A stretch of 64,000 bases of DNA from Pseudochelatococcus sp047501465 (GTDB taxonomy: Bacteria; Pseudomonadota; Alphaproteobacteria; Rhizobiales; Beijerinckiaceae), in contig NZ_JAZDRL010000002.1 of assembly GCF_047501465.1 (NCBI RefSeq), forward strand, positions 1,054,001 to 1,118,000, in the 5' to 3' direction. Below the pieces are notes generated by a model. That model was given only the letters and a program-made list of their open reading frames with translations. It was not told the DNA's origin and did not search any database. Within the stretch, counting starts at the first letter, position 1; each line of letters opens with the position of its first letter. Position numbers and translations under genes: made by a program. Positions 1-7,879 of this stretch are shown piece after piece.

Positions 1-93
1 GATGCCCATCGGCACTGCAGCTGTTATAGGCAGGCGCTCATCAGGCAACACAGTGGCGTTCTTTGTGAGACGCCAGGTTGGGAAATAGGCCAT
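1..93 (-). CDS. NCS2-type nucleobase permease, N-terminal fragment (partial)
   Basis: The minus strand from position 93 reads an open frame of 31 codons that runs off the window edge. It begins MAYFPTWRLTKNATVLPDER and continues through an ITAAVPMGI stretch. This matches the cytoplasmic start of uracil/xanthine permeases of the NCS2 family, where a short polar segment leads into the first membrane helix with a conserved G-x-QHV motif that would lie just beyond the edge. A purine-rich stretch (AGAGAG) sits about 6 bases before the ATG. Only the first 31 residues are visible, so the family call is from recollection of the N-terminal pattern and is tentative. The protein would import a nucleobase across the inner membrane. 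Confidence 0.5.
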   Translation of the reverse strand, partial: MAYFPTWRLTKNATVLPDERLPITAAVPMGI

Positions 94-303
94 AGATTCT
101 CTCTGGATAACTTACTCGCTAGTAGCCCTTATCCATATTCAGGAATAATTTCCAGTGGCTCTTGGCATTCAAGATGCATTTGTCGAGCGAGAAGGCATTC
201 CTCTCCGTTTCGTCCAGAGTGAAGAGAGATCTAAGCTATAAATATTACATGCTGCTAATAAAGGGAATGTGCATTAATGTTTCTTTCAAGCAGTCTGCGT
301 TGA

Positions 304-675
304 TCAGGCTCCTTGTTCATTTGCGATTGCTTGCAAAATATCTTTAGCCAGTGTGCTGGCCTCTGTATTCTCTCCAATAGAAATTGCATCGTTCAAGACC
401 TTGACAGCCTTGGCAGTTTCGCCTTTTCGAAAGAAGGCCAAACCTAGAAATGTCAGCGCCTTTTCACTGGAACTGAATTTTTTCAGGCGATCAATGGCAG
501 AATCAATATTATTCGTTTTCAGGTCAAGCATTGCTAACCCAATGGCTGCAGCTTCCTGCTCAGGACGTGCAGCTTCAACGCCTTTGAAAATCTTTCGCGC
601 GTTGTCGTCCATATTGCGCATAAGTGCAATAAATCCCAACTCAGCCAGTAATTTGACTTGGTCTGTACGCAACAT
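304..675 (-). CDS. Small TPR-repeat protein, YscG/HrpB1-like
   Basis: A 123-residue soluble protein without signal peptide or membrane segment, preceded by a good ribosome site (AGGGAGC). The sequence is almost entirely amphipathic helix pairs of about 34 residues: LLAELGFIALMRNMDDNARK, then AAIGLAMLDLKTNNIDSAID, then ALTFLGLAFFRKGETAKAVK, each with the small/large residue spacing of tetratricopeptide repeats. The length and the opening 'LLAELGFIAL..G....A..IF.G....RP' resemble the small TPR chaperones of type III secretion systems (YscG, HrpB1/HrpK group). With a flagellar export system 6 kb away, a chaperone or scaffolding role is possible, but no partner gene is adjacent. The TPR fold is well supported; the secretion link is inference. 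Confidence 0.75.
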   Translation of the reverse strand: MLRTDQVKLLAELGFIALMRNMDDNARKIFKGVEAARPEQEAAAIGLAMLDLKTNNIDSAIDRLKKFSSSEKALTFLGLAFFRKGETAKAVKVLNDAISIGENTEASTLAKDILQAIANEQGA

Positions 676-780
676 ACGTTGCTCCCTACACTTTAAAACC
701 CTTTTCCTGGATCAATCTCCGAGGTGCGGTGTTCATACCTGAAAATTGTATCATAGCATAACGATTATGCTTACCGATTT

Positions 781-807
781 TTGGCGACAGCTATTTGCTG
801 TCGCCAA
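781..807 (-). terminator. Perfect 11-bp hairpin downstream of the ABC exporter
   Basis: TTGGCGACAGC and its exact complement enclose a 5-base loop (TATTT). It lies 38 bases after the stop codon of the ABC exporter on the minus strand. There is no run of U after the stem in that direction, so it could be a Rho-independent terminator of weak type, an mRNA 3' end stabiliser or a transcription barrier before the TPR gene. Confidence 0.45.
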
Positions 808-844
808 GTATGTCCGTTCTTAAGGCTTTGATGCAAAGAGGTTC

Positions 845-2641
845 TTAGACCACTATACCCTTTGCCAATTCGCTAACCTGGCGTTCGAATAAGGCCCGAT
901 AGGTACCGTTGTCACGGGTGAGAAGCGCTTGGTGATTTCCTTCTTCAACCACGTTGCCACGATCGAACACCAGAATGCGATCCATCGCCCGCACCGTTGA
1001 TAGGCGGTGGGCAATCACGATGGTGGTTCGGCCCTGCATCAGGCGCTCCATCGCTTCTTGAATCAGGGCTTCTGATTCAGAGTCCAGGCTGGATGTTGCT
1101 TCGTCCAGAATAAGGATTGGTGCATCAGCCAGAAAGGCTCGCGCAAGAGCAACCCGTTGGCGTTCGCCGCCAGAAAGCTTGATGCCACGTTCGCCCACCA
1201 GGGTGCCGTAGCCTTTAGGAAGATGTGCGATAAAATCATGCGCATTGGCAAGCCGTGCAGCATGTTCGATCTCCGCCATTGAAGCGTTTGGCCGGCCATA
1301 GGCGATGTTTTCCTCCAATGAACGGTGGAACAGCACGGGTTCCTGCTGCACGATGGCGATTTGTGCGCGTAGGCTTACCTGTGTTGCTTTGGCGATATCC
1401 TGCCCATCAATGGTAATGCACCCTTCCGTCACATCATAAAGCCGCTGTATCAATTTGACGAACGTCGTTTTCCCTGAGCCTGAATGACCAACAAGGCCAA
1501 CCTTTTCTCCCGCAGCGATGGTCAGCGAGAAATCGCGATAAAGCGGCTTCTCATGGCCATGGTAATGGAAGGTGACATCCTCAAACGCGATTGCCCCATC
1601 GGTGACATGTATAGGAATAGCGCCGTCATGATCAGCCACGCCAAAGGGGAGGGCGTGCATGGCAACCAGCTCTTCCATGTCATTGACGGAGCGCTGCAAG
1701 TTCTGCAGGTAAAAACCCACATCACGCAGATAACCATGCACGATGGCATAGCTGGTGAGCACAAATGTGACATCGCCCGCTGTTGCCTGACCGCGGGACC
1801 ACAACCAGATCACCAGGCCAATAACGGCAGCTTGCAACGTAATCAGAATGCTTTCTTGCGTTGTGCCGGATATCGTACCGCGTATCCAGGTGCGACGCGT
1901 GCGCATGCGCCATTTGCTTATGGTGCGCGTTAAACGTTCGTCCTCCCGTGCCTCTGCGCCGAAAGCCTTAACCACGGGATTGCACGAGATAGCATCCGCC
2001 AGCACTCCACCAAGCTTTGTATCCCAACTGTTGGCCAACCGCGCTGCTGGTGCAACAAACCGCAGTGAGAGTGTTGCAGCTACCGCAACATAAATCATAC
2101 CGCCAATGAGCACGATAGCGCCCATCACTGGCCAGCGCCATGCAAGCAGTGCCGTGGCGCCGATAAGCACAACAAGAGAAGGCAGCAATGCAATCAGCAA
2201 TGTATCCGTCAGTGCATCAAGCGCCCACATGCCGCGTGTAATCTTGCGTACGGTTGAGCCCGCGAAGTTATTGGCATGCCAATCCGTGGAGAAACGCTGC
2301 AGGCGCGCAAATGCATCGCTTGCAACATTCGCCATGGTTCGCAGTGTCAGGCGGGTAATGCCGAGAAAGCCGAAGAATCGGAGCGCTGTAGTGAACGCGC
2401 CAAGCGCTGCGATTGCTACCAGTGCTGTCCATGCAATGTGTGAGGTAGCGGAGTTTGCTTCTGCAATTGCATCAACAAGCTGACCGGCAAACACGGGCAC
2501 AAAAAGGCTGGCGATTGTGCCGCCCATCATGGTCGCTAATACAATGCATAGCGTTAGAGGTTGATGCCTCCAAAGACGGAAGGTGAAGGTGAGAACAGCC
2601 CGGAACGGCTCTGGCCGTCCAGTTGAGTGATGAGCAGACAT
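845..2641 (-). CDS. ABC exporter, fused permease and ATPase (MsbA/multidrug type)
   Basis: A 598-residue half-transporter. The N-terminal two thirds carries about six membrane helices (for example LTLCIVLATMMGGTIASLFV, LLIALLPSLVVLIGATALLA, ILITLQAAVIGLVIWLW). The nucleotide-binding domain occupies about residues 340-590, with Walker A GHSGSGKTT, Q-loop VQQEPVLF, signature LSGGERQRVALARAF, Walker B ILILDEATSSLD and the H-loop IAHRLST. All ATPase motifs are intact. The length and order (TM-NBD on one chain) are usual for homodimeric exporters of lipids or drugs in the inner membrane. The substrate cannot be told from sequence. It is monocistronic, and upstream lies a candidate leader peptide with strong ribosome site, which suggests translation-coupled control. 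Confidence 0.93.
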   Translation of the reverse strand: MSAHHSTGRPEPFRAVLTFTFRLWRHQPLTLCIVLATMMGGTIASLFVPVFAGQLVDAIAEANSATSHIAWTALVAIAALGAFTTALRFFGFLGITRLTLRTMANVASDAFARLQRFSTDWHANNFAGSTVRKITRGMWALDALTDTLLIALLPSLVVLIGATALLAWRWPVMGAIVLIGGMIYVAVAATLSLRFVAPAARLANSWDTKLGGVLADAISCNPVVKAFGAEAREDERLTRTISKWRMRTRRTWIRGTISGTTQESILITLQAAVIGLVIWLWSRGQATAGDVTFVLTSYAIVHGYLRDVGFYLQNLQRSVNDMEELVAMHALPFGVADHDGAIPIHVTDGAIAFEDVTFHYHGHEKPLYRDFSLTIAAGEKVGLVGHSGSGKTTFVKLIQRLYDVTEGCITIDGQDIAKATQVSLRAQIAIVQQEPVLFHRSLEENIAYGRPNASMAEIEHAARLANAHDFIAHLPKGYGTLVGERGIKLSGGERQRVALARAFLADAPILILDEATSSLDSESEALIQEAMERLMQGRTTIVIAHRLSTVRAMDRILVFDRGNVVEEGNHQALLTRDNGTYRALFERQVSELAKGIVV

Positions 2642-2773
2642 GAAAACACTTCGGCTCCAAAGCAGCCGATCCCAAATTGAGCGAAGTCAGCGCATACGTG
2701 GCGCGTTCGCATAAACCGTGATGAAGAAGGAAAAATCTGAACCTGCAAGAAGCAGGGAGCCAGCCAATCCGCG

Positions 2774-2821
2774 CTACAGCGGAAACGGCTCGGAGAGAGC
2801 GACGGTAATCATGTATTTCAT
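2774..2821 (-). CDS. Candidate 15-residue leader peptide upstream of the ABC exporter
   Basis: A tiny open frame, MKYMITVALSEPFPL then stop, starts 5-6 bases after an excellent Shine-Dalgarno sequence (GGGAGGG) and ends 132 bases before the exporter ATG. No other gene lies in 2642-2990. The leader RNA can fold in more than one way: GAGCC inside the peptide's own codons can pair with GGCTC about 25 bases later; a CCTGC-TTCTT-GCAGG hairpin follows; and CGGCT/AGCCG encloses a GGAG just before the exporter start. Such an arrangement is typical of attenuation by ribosome position. The remaining part of the gap (about 2880-2990) is AT-rich and holds the 3' end of the moeB transcript. Existence of the peptide is inferred from the ribosome site only. 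Confidence 0.4.
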   Translation of the reverse strand: MKYMITVALSEPFPL

Positions 2822-2847
2822 CCAGCCCTCCCTATCTTGAGCAGCAC

Positions 2848-2876
2848 TTATAATAATATGCCATATTGCACTGCAA
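2848..2876 (-). promoter_or_regulatory. Candidate sigma-70-type promoter for the ABC exporter leader
   Basis: On the minus strand TTGCAG and TTATAA are separated by 17 bases, and the TTATAA box lies about 27 bases before the leader-peptide ATG. The spacing is ideal and the boxes are fair matches to TTGACA/TATAAT. Found by eye only. Confidence 0.35.
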
Positions 2877-2990
2877 CACGCAAGAGTTAGCCGGATCTTT
2901 CGTTTCGTAAATATTGAGTAATTATTATAAGATATTGATATAAAAGAAAAATTAAAAATACTTATGCCTTCGGACGGCTAATGTCATTTA

Positions 2991-3728
2991 TTAGTATCGC
3001 AGTGTCTCAAAGCGCATCGTCAGTGTGTCGATCACAAGAAGTTTGCCGACGAGGCTATCACCAAAGCCTACGATAGCGCGAATGACCTCCAGCGCCATCA
3101 TGCTGCCGACGATACCGGGAAGCGCGCCTAGCACTCCTGCTTCTTCGCATGTCGGTGTCGTACCGGGCGCGGGAGGTTCGGGAAATAGTGTGCGGTAGGA
3201 TGGGTAGGGACGGCCATCTGGTGCTGTCTCGAAGGGGCGCAGCGTGGTGAGCGATGCATCAAACTGTCCCATTGCACCAGCAATCAGCGGCTTTTTCTCA
3301 GCGTGACAGATGTCTGCCACAAGATAGCGGGTGGCGAAGTTATCCGAGCCATCGGCAATAACGTCATAAGCCCGGATGATGTCCGGCGCGTTGCTGGCAT
3401 CAAGACGCAGGGTGTGACAGGCCACTTCAACATGGGGGTTAAGATGGTGGATCGCAGCTTTGGCGCTTTCTGTTTTCAGGCGGCCGATATCGGATGTGCC
3501 GTGGATTATCTGCCGCTGCAAGTTGGAGAGAGAGACCATGTCATCATCGACAATGCCGAGTTTGCCAACGCCCGCTGCCGCTAGATACGACAGAACAGGT
3601 GCACCAAGACCGCCCGCGCCGATGACGAGCACGCGCGCGCGCTTTAATTTTGTCTGTCCTGGTCCACCAATATCGCGCATGACGATATGGCGGGCATAGC
3701 GTTCTATTTCATCGTCAGAGAAGCTCAT
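2991..3728 (-). CDS. moeB: MoeB/ThiF-family sulfur-carrier adenylyltransferase
   Basis: A 245-residue E1-like enzyme that would adenylate the C-terminal glycine of a small sulfur carrier (MoaD in molybdopterin synthesis, or ThiS in thiamin synthesis) in the cytoplasm. Visible motifs: the start RYARHIVMRDIGGPGQTKL, the nucleotide-binding glycine loop VIGAGGLGAPVLSYLAAAGV, the aspartate turn IVDDD followed by SLSNLQRQI, DGSDNF, and the cysteine region TPTCEEAGVLG. The two CxxC zinc pairs usual in E. coli MoeB are not seen: the first is replaced by PEPPAPG, and there is no C-terminal pair. It stands alone, without moaD, moaE or thi genes nearby, so the partner carrier is unknown. The ribosome site is weak. 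MoeB and ThiF/HesA cannot be separated firmly here. Confidence 0.85.
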   Translation of the reverse strand: MSFSDDEIERYARHIVMRDIGGPGQTKLKRARVLVIGAGGLGAPVLSYLAAAGVGKLGIVDDDMVSLSNLQRQIIHGTSDIGRLKTESAKAAIHHLNPHVEVACHTLRLDASNAPDIIRAYDVIADGSDNFATRYLVADICHAEKKPLIAGAMGQFDASLTTLRPFETAPDGRPYPSYRTLFPEPPAPGTTPTCEEAGVLGALPGIVGSMMALEVIRAIVGFGDSLVGKLLVIDTLTMRFETLRY

Positions 3729-3788
3729 TTTGGCTTTATAGTCTCATAACGTTTGACTTGCCAGTCTTGCCACTAAAGCGCAGCCAGC

Positions 3789-5153
3789 TTAAATATTTTT
3801 CCGGCTAAGCCGGGCGCTTACCAGTCCGTAGCAGAGGCCGAAGCTGGCTGCGAGAACTGATGCAATCAGCACGCCCAGCTTTGCCGCGCCAAGCAGATTG
3901 GGGTCGGTAAAAGCGAGATTGGCGACGAAGATTGACATCGTGAAGCCAATGCCACCTAACAAGCCAATTAACAATATGCCCCGCCAGTTGGTCTGCGCTG
4001 GCAGTTTGCAAAAGCCTGTGCGTACGGCAATCCAGCTAGCAAGCATCACACCTAATGGTTTGCCAACGACTAGCCCCGCAATGACACCCAGCATTATGCT
4101 GGTGCCGCCGGGAATTGTGAGATTGATATCCTGCAGGGTGATGCCAGCATTCGCGAGCGCGAACAGGGGCATAATGCCGAAGGCCACCCATGGGTGCAGC
4201 GCCTGAACAACGCGTGTAACAGGTGAGACCAGTTCGCGTTGTGCAAGCCGTAATTCTTTTAATGGTTGCGCTAGCTCGGCTTCGGTTCTTTGGTTCCCCG
4301 GGGTGCCATGGATGCGTTTTGCCACCTCGCTGATGGCGCGGATAGCGGTGTCGATCGGCCGATCGATACTGCGTCCTGGCAGCACAGGCGTCATCATACC
4401 CAGCACGACACCTGCCAGGGTAGGGTGAGCACCACTCTCCATCAAGCCCAGCCAAATTGCAAAGCCCGGCGCGACATAAGCCCATGCATTGCCGATGCCG
4501 ACCATTTGCAGACTTAGAACGGCCGCAACACCCGTGAAGGCAACAAACAGCCCGTATGTATCAATGCCACCCGAATAAAACAGCGCAATGATCAGAATGG
4601 CGATGACATCATCGATAATCGCCAATGCCAGCAGCAGGATGCGAATGTTGTTAGGTACTGATTTTCCCAACAACGCCAGAACACCTACTGCAAAAGCGAT
4701 ATCGGTTGCTGCAGGCACGGCCCAGCCATTGCGCACCACGGGTTCATGGTTGAAGGAAAGAAAGATAAGCGCCGGCACAATGACACCGCCAATTGCCGCG
4801 AAGATGGGCAGAGTGGCTTGTCGTACATTTGATAAAGCGCCGTCATATAATTCGCGACGGATCTCCATGCCTACGACCAGGAAGAATACCGTCATCAGCG
4901 CATCATTGACCCAGAAATGCAGACTGCGCGAAAATGTGAATTCGCCAATGCCGATGCTGATCGGCGTGTGCCATAAGGCGTGGTAGCTAGGGGCGAAAGA
5001 CGAATTAGCCCAAATTAATGCGATAGCAGCTGCAAATAGCAGGATAATGCCGCTGATGGCTTCAATATGGAAAAACGATTCCAATGCCCGGAAGGCGCGT
5101 CGTGTCGCGTATTGAATCCGGGTTGGTGATCGATTTTGGCGGGGTTGTGTCAT
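3789..5153 (-). CDS. nhaA: Na+/H+ antiporter NhaA
   Basis: A 454-residue inner-membrane antiporter that expels Na+ (or Li+) in exchange for H+. Diagnostic stretches include the N-terminal ISGIILLFAAAIALIWANS, FFLVVGMEIRRE, AAIGGVIVPALIF, the ion-site segment GWAVPAATDIAFAVGVLALLG with the paired LAIIDDVIAILIIALFYS (two adjacent aspartates), and the C-terminal GGIGFTMSIFVANLAF. The protein is longer than the roughly 390 residues of E. coli NhaA, mainly through an N-terminal cytoplasmic extension of about 20 residues and a polar loop near residues 255-300. The ribosome site is GGGGAG, which lies inside a palindrome described separately, so expression may be set by folding of the leader RNA. Confidence 0.96.
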   Translation of the reverse strand: MTQPRQNRSPTRIQYATRRAFRALESFFHIEAISGIILLFAAAIALIWANSSFAPSYHALWHTPISIGIGEFTFSRSLHFWVNDALMTVFFLVVGMEIRRELYDGALSNVRQATLPIFAAIGGVIVPALIFLSFNHEPVVRNGWAVPAATDIAFAVGVLALLGKSVPNNIRILLLALAIIDDVIAILIIALFYSGGIDTYGLFVAFTGVAAVLSLQMVGIGNAWAYVAPGFAIWLGLMESGAHPTLAGVVLGMMTPVLPGRSIDRPIDTAIRAISEVAKRIHGTPGNQRTEAELAQPLKELRLAQRELVSPVTRVVQALHPWVAFGIMPLFALANAGITLQDINLTIPGGTSIMLGVIAGLVVGKPLGVMLASWIAVRTGFCKLPAQTNWRGILLIGLLGGIGFTMSIFVANLAFTDPNLLGAAKLGVLIASVLAASFGLCYGLVSARLSRKNI

Positions 5154-5260
5154 CTCAAGAAACTCCCCGCTAGCGGCCCGACCAGCGTGACAACCTGTTC
5201 GATTACCCTACGTAACCGTAACACCCACGCAGGATTGTAATCGGCGCGCTCCCGATTCGG
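5154..5260 (-). promoter_or_regulatory. Structured 5' leader of nhaA, candidate cation riboswitch
   Basis: The minus-strand RNA before nhaA is rich in short complementary segments. CCGCTAGCGG at 5167-5176 is a perfect palindrome that overlaps the GGGGAG ribosome site, so it could hide it. Further upstream GTTAC and GTAAT enclose a 5-base loop (5203-5217). Alphaproteobacterial nhaA genes are known to carry nhaA-I type RNAs, since shown to sense Li+. I cannot align this leader to that model here, so the identity is a suggestion; the ribosome-site palindrome is directly visible. Confidence 0.4.
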
Positions 5261-5315
5261 CAATGCAGGCAATATGTTGCCTCAGCAAAAGCTGCCGGTG
5301 CATGATAATTTAAGG

Positions 5316-6257
5316 TCATGACTTATGGTTTGCGCCAATATTGAGCACAGGCGAGGCATCTTTGTCCGAGACAAGGACAGTGAGGATGTTGCTGATCATG
5401 CGGGCTTTTTCCAGATCATCGTAGAGCACGCCTTGTTCGGCGAGTGTCTTTGCTGCTTCAACAGCAATACTGACGGCGCCTTGAGCAATGATTTCGCGGG
5501 CTGCAATCACGGCTGATGCCTGCTGTGGGCGCAGCATCGCCTGTGCAATTTCCGGCGCATACGCAAGATGCGTAAACCGGGCCTCGTCAACCACGATGCC
5601 AGCTGGTGCAAGGCGTTGCGCTACTTGATGGGTTAGCTCGCTGACAAGGAGGTCGCCACCATCACGTAATGAAACGACCGCTGCAGGTTCGGGGGTGGGA
5701 GTGGCTGCTGGTTGTGCCAGGTGCGCCGACCAGTTGTCATAGGGATAGCTCCCGGCCAGATGACGTAGACCCGTCTCAGCCTGCGAGCTGACAAACTGCC
5801 GGTAATTGTTGACCTGTAACGCAGCGCGGGCAGCATCAAAAACACGCCACACAACCACAGCTCCAACCTCAATGGGGTTGCCGGAGCGGTCATTCACCTT
5901 GAGTGGGCCTACTTCCTCTGTTTGGAGGCGTCGTGAAAGAATAGCGCGGGAAAACAGGGGGATTGTCCAGCGAAGACCGGGGGTGTCGTCTGTGCCGATG
6001 TAGGCGCCAAACAATTGCAATACCGCAGCTTCATTGGGCTGCAGCGAATAGGTACCGGATAAGGCATAAAGCGCCAATACAGCCAGCACCGCATAAATGC
6101 CAATCGTGCTGAAATTCGGCCCGCCAGATGAGAATGGCCGAGCCAGCTCCAGAAGCCCCAAAGCAACCGCTCCGATCAGAAGCGCGAGGCTCACAATCAT
6201 TGCAAGATAACCATTGAAGGCCAGTGCAGGACGATCGGTGATGGCTGGCTTGGTCAT
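5316..6257 (-). CDS. SPFH/band-7 domain membrane protein
   Basis: A 313-residue protein with two N-terminal membrane helices (about residues 14-37 and 50-68, YLAMIVSLALLIGAVALGLL and IGIYAVLAVLALYALSGTY) followed by a band-7 domain that opens SLQPNEAAVLQLFGAYIGTDDTPGLRWTIP, the typical entry of stomatin/prohibitin-like proteins. The end of the domain (AREIIAQGAVSIAVEAAKTL) is helical and charged, as in oligomer-forming family members. Such proteins form membrane microdomain scaffolds, often with membrane proteases. No NfeD or protease gene is adjacent. The ribosome site GGGGAAG sits well placed before the ATG. It is the only gene of its unit; fliP ends 263 bases upstream on the same strand. 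Confidence 0.85.
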   Translation of the reverse strand: MTKPAITDRPALAFNGYLAMIVSLALLIGAVALGLLELARPFSSGGPNFSTIGIYAVLAVLALYALSGTYSLQPNEAAVLQLFGAYIGTDDTPGLRWTIPLFSRAILSRRLQTEEVGPLKVNDRSGNPIEVGAVVVWRVFDAARAALQVNNYRQFVSSQAETGLRHLAGSYPYDNWSAHLAQPAATPTPEPAAVVSLRDGGDLLVSELTHQVAQRLAPAGIVVDEARFTHLAYAPEIAQAMLRPQQASAVIAAREIIAQGAVSIAVEAAKTLAEQGVLYDDLEKARMISNILTVLVSDKDASPVLNIGANHKS

Positions 6258-6365
6258 GAAGGCTTCCCCGCTTTTTATGGCGAATTATAACATTTTATAT
6301 TTGAGGCTAGCATAAATAGCTTTTTTAGCTGGCGGGAAAATGGGAGTGAAAAACAGCTCTCAAAA

Positions 6366-6457
6366 CCTGAAGGGTAAGCTCGTCTGGCGTTTCTGATGGG
6401 TGACGGCTAGCGCATAGTTGAGGTGAGCTAGACCGATGAGACCTTCAGGCTGTTTTT
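6366..6457. repeat. Separated inverted repeat in the gap after fliP
   Basis: CCTGAAGG (6366-6373) and CCTTCAGG (6442-6449) are complementary over 8 bases, 68 bases apart, and the second copy is followed by CTGTTTTT. On the plus strand this has the form of a small transcript ending in a U-rich tail. I see no open frame in 6258-6520. The arms are short, so chance is possible. Confidence 0.25.
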
Positions 6458-6520
6458 GATTGGTGTATTTGCTGGCGGGAGGCGCATTAATCAGCGCTGT
6501 TGAAGCGGTTTGGTCGATCA

Positions 6521-7330
6521 TTAAAAAAACGATCGCACCAGTCCGCTTGTTAGCAAGTTCCAGCCATCAATAAGGATGAAGAACAGCACCTTGAACGGCA
6601 GCGCCAGTACTGTGGGAGGCATCATCATCATACCCATCGACATCACCAGCGTGGCGACAATCATATCGATAACGAGGAATGGCAACGCGATCAGAAAGCC
6701 AATTTCAAAGCCTCGCCGCAGTTCTGAAATAAGAAACGCAGGGATCAGTACACGTAACTCAACCTGCTCGACATTGGGGTCTTGCTGGTTGGGTGTGGCA
6801 CCCTGTTGAGGCGTTTGCGCAGGGGGTGGGAAGTTGATTTCTGCTAGATCAGCAAACAGACGCAAATCCTTGTTGCGTACCTGTGATAGCATGAACTCGC
6901 GAAATGGCTCGGTGATTTCCGTGAATGCCTGCTCTTCAGTGATGCGGTTTTCCATCAACGGCACCACACCACCCTGCCAGGCACGATCAAACGTTGGAGA
7001 CATGATATAGAACGTCATGAACATTGCGAGTGTGGTCATCACAATGTTGGAAGGCGTGCTCTGCATGCCAAGGCCAGAGCGCAAGAATGATAATGCAATG
7101 ATCAAGCGTGTAAAGCTTGTCACCATAATCAACAGACCTGGTGCTACCGACAATACGGTCAGCAGTGCAGCAATCTGGATAATCCGGCCCGCAGCAGAAG
7201 CATCTCCCTGTGGGATGAGTGCTGAAAGATCGGGAATCTGCGCAAACGCAGGAAGCGTCAGCACAGGGAGTAGCAGCGCTGACAAAGCAAAAGCTGGCCA
7301 GGAAAGGCCCATCAAACGGCGAGGATTCAC
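6521..7330 (-). CDS. fliP: Flagellar export gate protein FliP
   Basis: FliP forms the core of the flagellar type III export gate with FliQ and FliR in the inner membrane within the MS ring. The 269 residues start with a cleavable-type signal (WPAFALSALLLPVLTLPAFA). Membrane segments follow: IIQIAALLTVLSVAPGLLIMV, MTSFTRLIIALSFLR, VMTTLAMFMTFYIMSPTF, then after a periplasmic part IPAFLISELRRGFEIGFLIALPFLVIDMIVA and MMMMPPTVLALPFKVLFFILIDGW, all hallmarks of FliP. A proline/glutamine-rich insert (residues about 160-182, PPPAQTPQQGATPNQQDPN) is local. Its ATG overlaps the fliL stop by 4 bases, so the two are translationally coupled at the end of the flgA-fliP operon. Confidence 0.97.
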   Translation of the reverse strand: MNPRRLMGLSWPAFALSALLLPVLTLPAFAQIPDLSALIPQGDASAAGRIIQIAALLTVLSVAPGLLIMVTSFTRLIIALSFLRSGLGMQSTPSNIVMTTLAMFMTFYIMSPTFDRAWQGGVVPLMENRITEEQAFTEITEPFREFMLSQVRNKDLRLFADLAEINFPPPAQTPQQGATPNQQDPNVEQVELRVLIPAFLISELRRGFEIGFLIALPFLVIDMIVATLVMSMGMMMMPPTVLALPFKVLFFILIDGWNLLTSGLVRSFF

Positions 7331-7848
7331 TGAACAACTACCGTTTCAAGAATGAGCTCGCGCACTTTGCCTTCCGAGCGAATGGCCACCCGGTCGCTAA
7401 GATCCTCACGGAGGTTCTGCAAGCCTGAGGGACCTTGAAGTTGGGCGAGGGTTACGGTGCGCATGAAGGTTAGAAGATCCTGCGAAATTTCAGCAGTGAG
7501 TATGGCTATCAGATTCTTGTCTTCGCCTACTTCTTTGGGAACTACAAGCGAAGATTCAATTTTAATGAACACTGAATCTGGAGACATCAGATTGGTGGTG
7601 ATGGGTTCAAGCTGCACTAACGTGATGTCGTCGGTGTAATGTTTAGGTGCAGGCCCGCTATGGGAAGAAGCTGCCTGCTCCTCTTTCCGTGCGATATTCT
7701 TCTCGATGCTGCTCGACATAAGAAAACCGATGCCGCCGCCTAAAAGAATAGCGAGCAATGTCAGCACGACGATCGCCATGATGATGGTGCGCGCGCCCCC
7801 CTCTTGTGGTGGAGCAGGTGGGTTTTCGACAACGGTTACGTCAGACAT
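7327..7848 (-). CDS. fliL: Flagellar basal body-associated protein FliL
   Basis: A 173-residue single-pass inner-membrane protein: a short proline-rich cytoplasmic start, one membrane helix (TIIMAIVVLTLLAILLGGGIGFLM, about residues 22-45), then a periplasmic domain ending LREDLSDRVAIRSEGKVRELILETVVVQ, the characteristic FliL C-terminus. FliL rings surround the stator and support torque and stator engagement. Order flgH-fliL-fliP is the rhizobial one. A 31-base gap separates it from flgH and a 4-base overlap joins it to fliP. A second FliL-like protein is suspected at 33207-33659. Confidence 0.95.
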   Translation of the reverse strand: MSDVTVVENPPAPPQEGGARTIIMAIVVLTLLAILLGGGIGFLMSSSIEKNIARKEEQAASSHSGPAPKHYTDDITLVQLEPITTNLMSPDSVFIKIESSLVVPKEVGEDKNLIAILTAEISQDLLTFMRTVTLAQLQGPSGLQNLREDLSDRVAIRSEGKVRELILETVVVQ

Positions 7849-7879
7849 GTTCCCATCACACGAATTCGAGCAAAGAGTA

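Noticed and set aside
162..347. 61-codon plus-strand frame in the first gap
   Set aside because: No ribosome site or family likeness, and its end overlaps the TPR gene in antisense.
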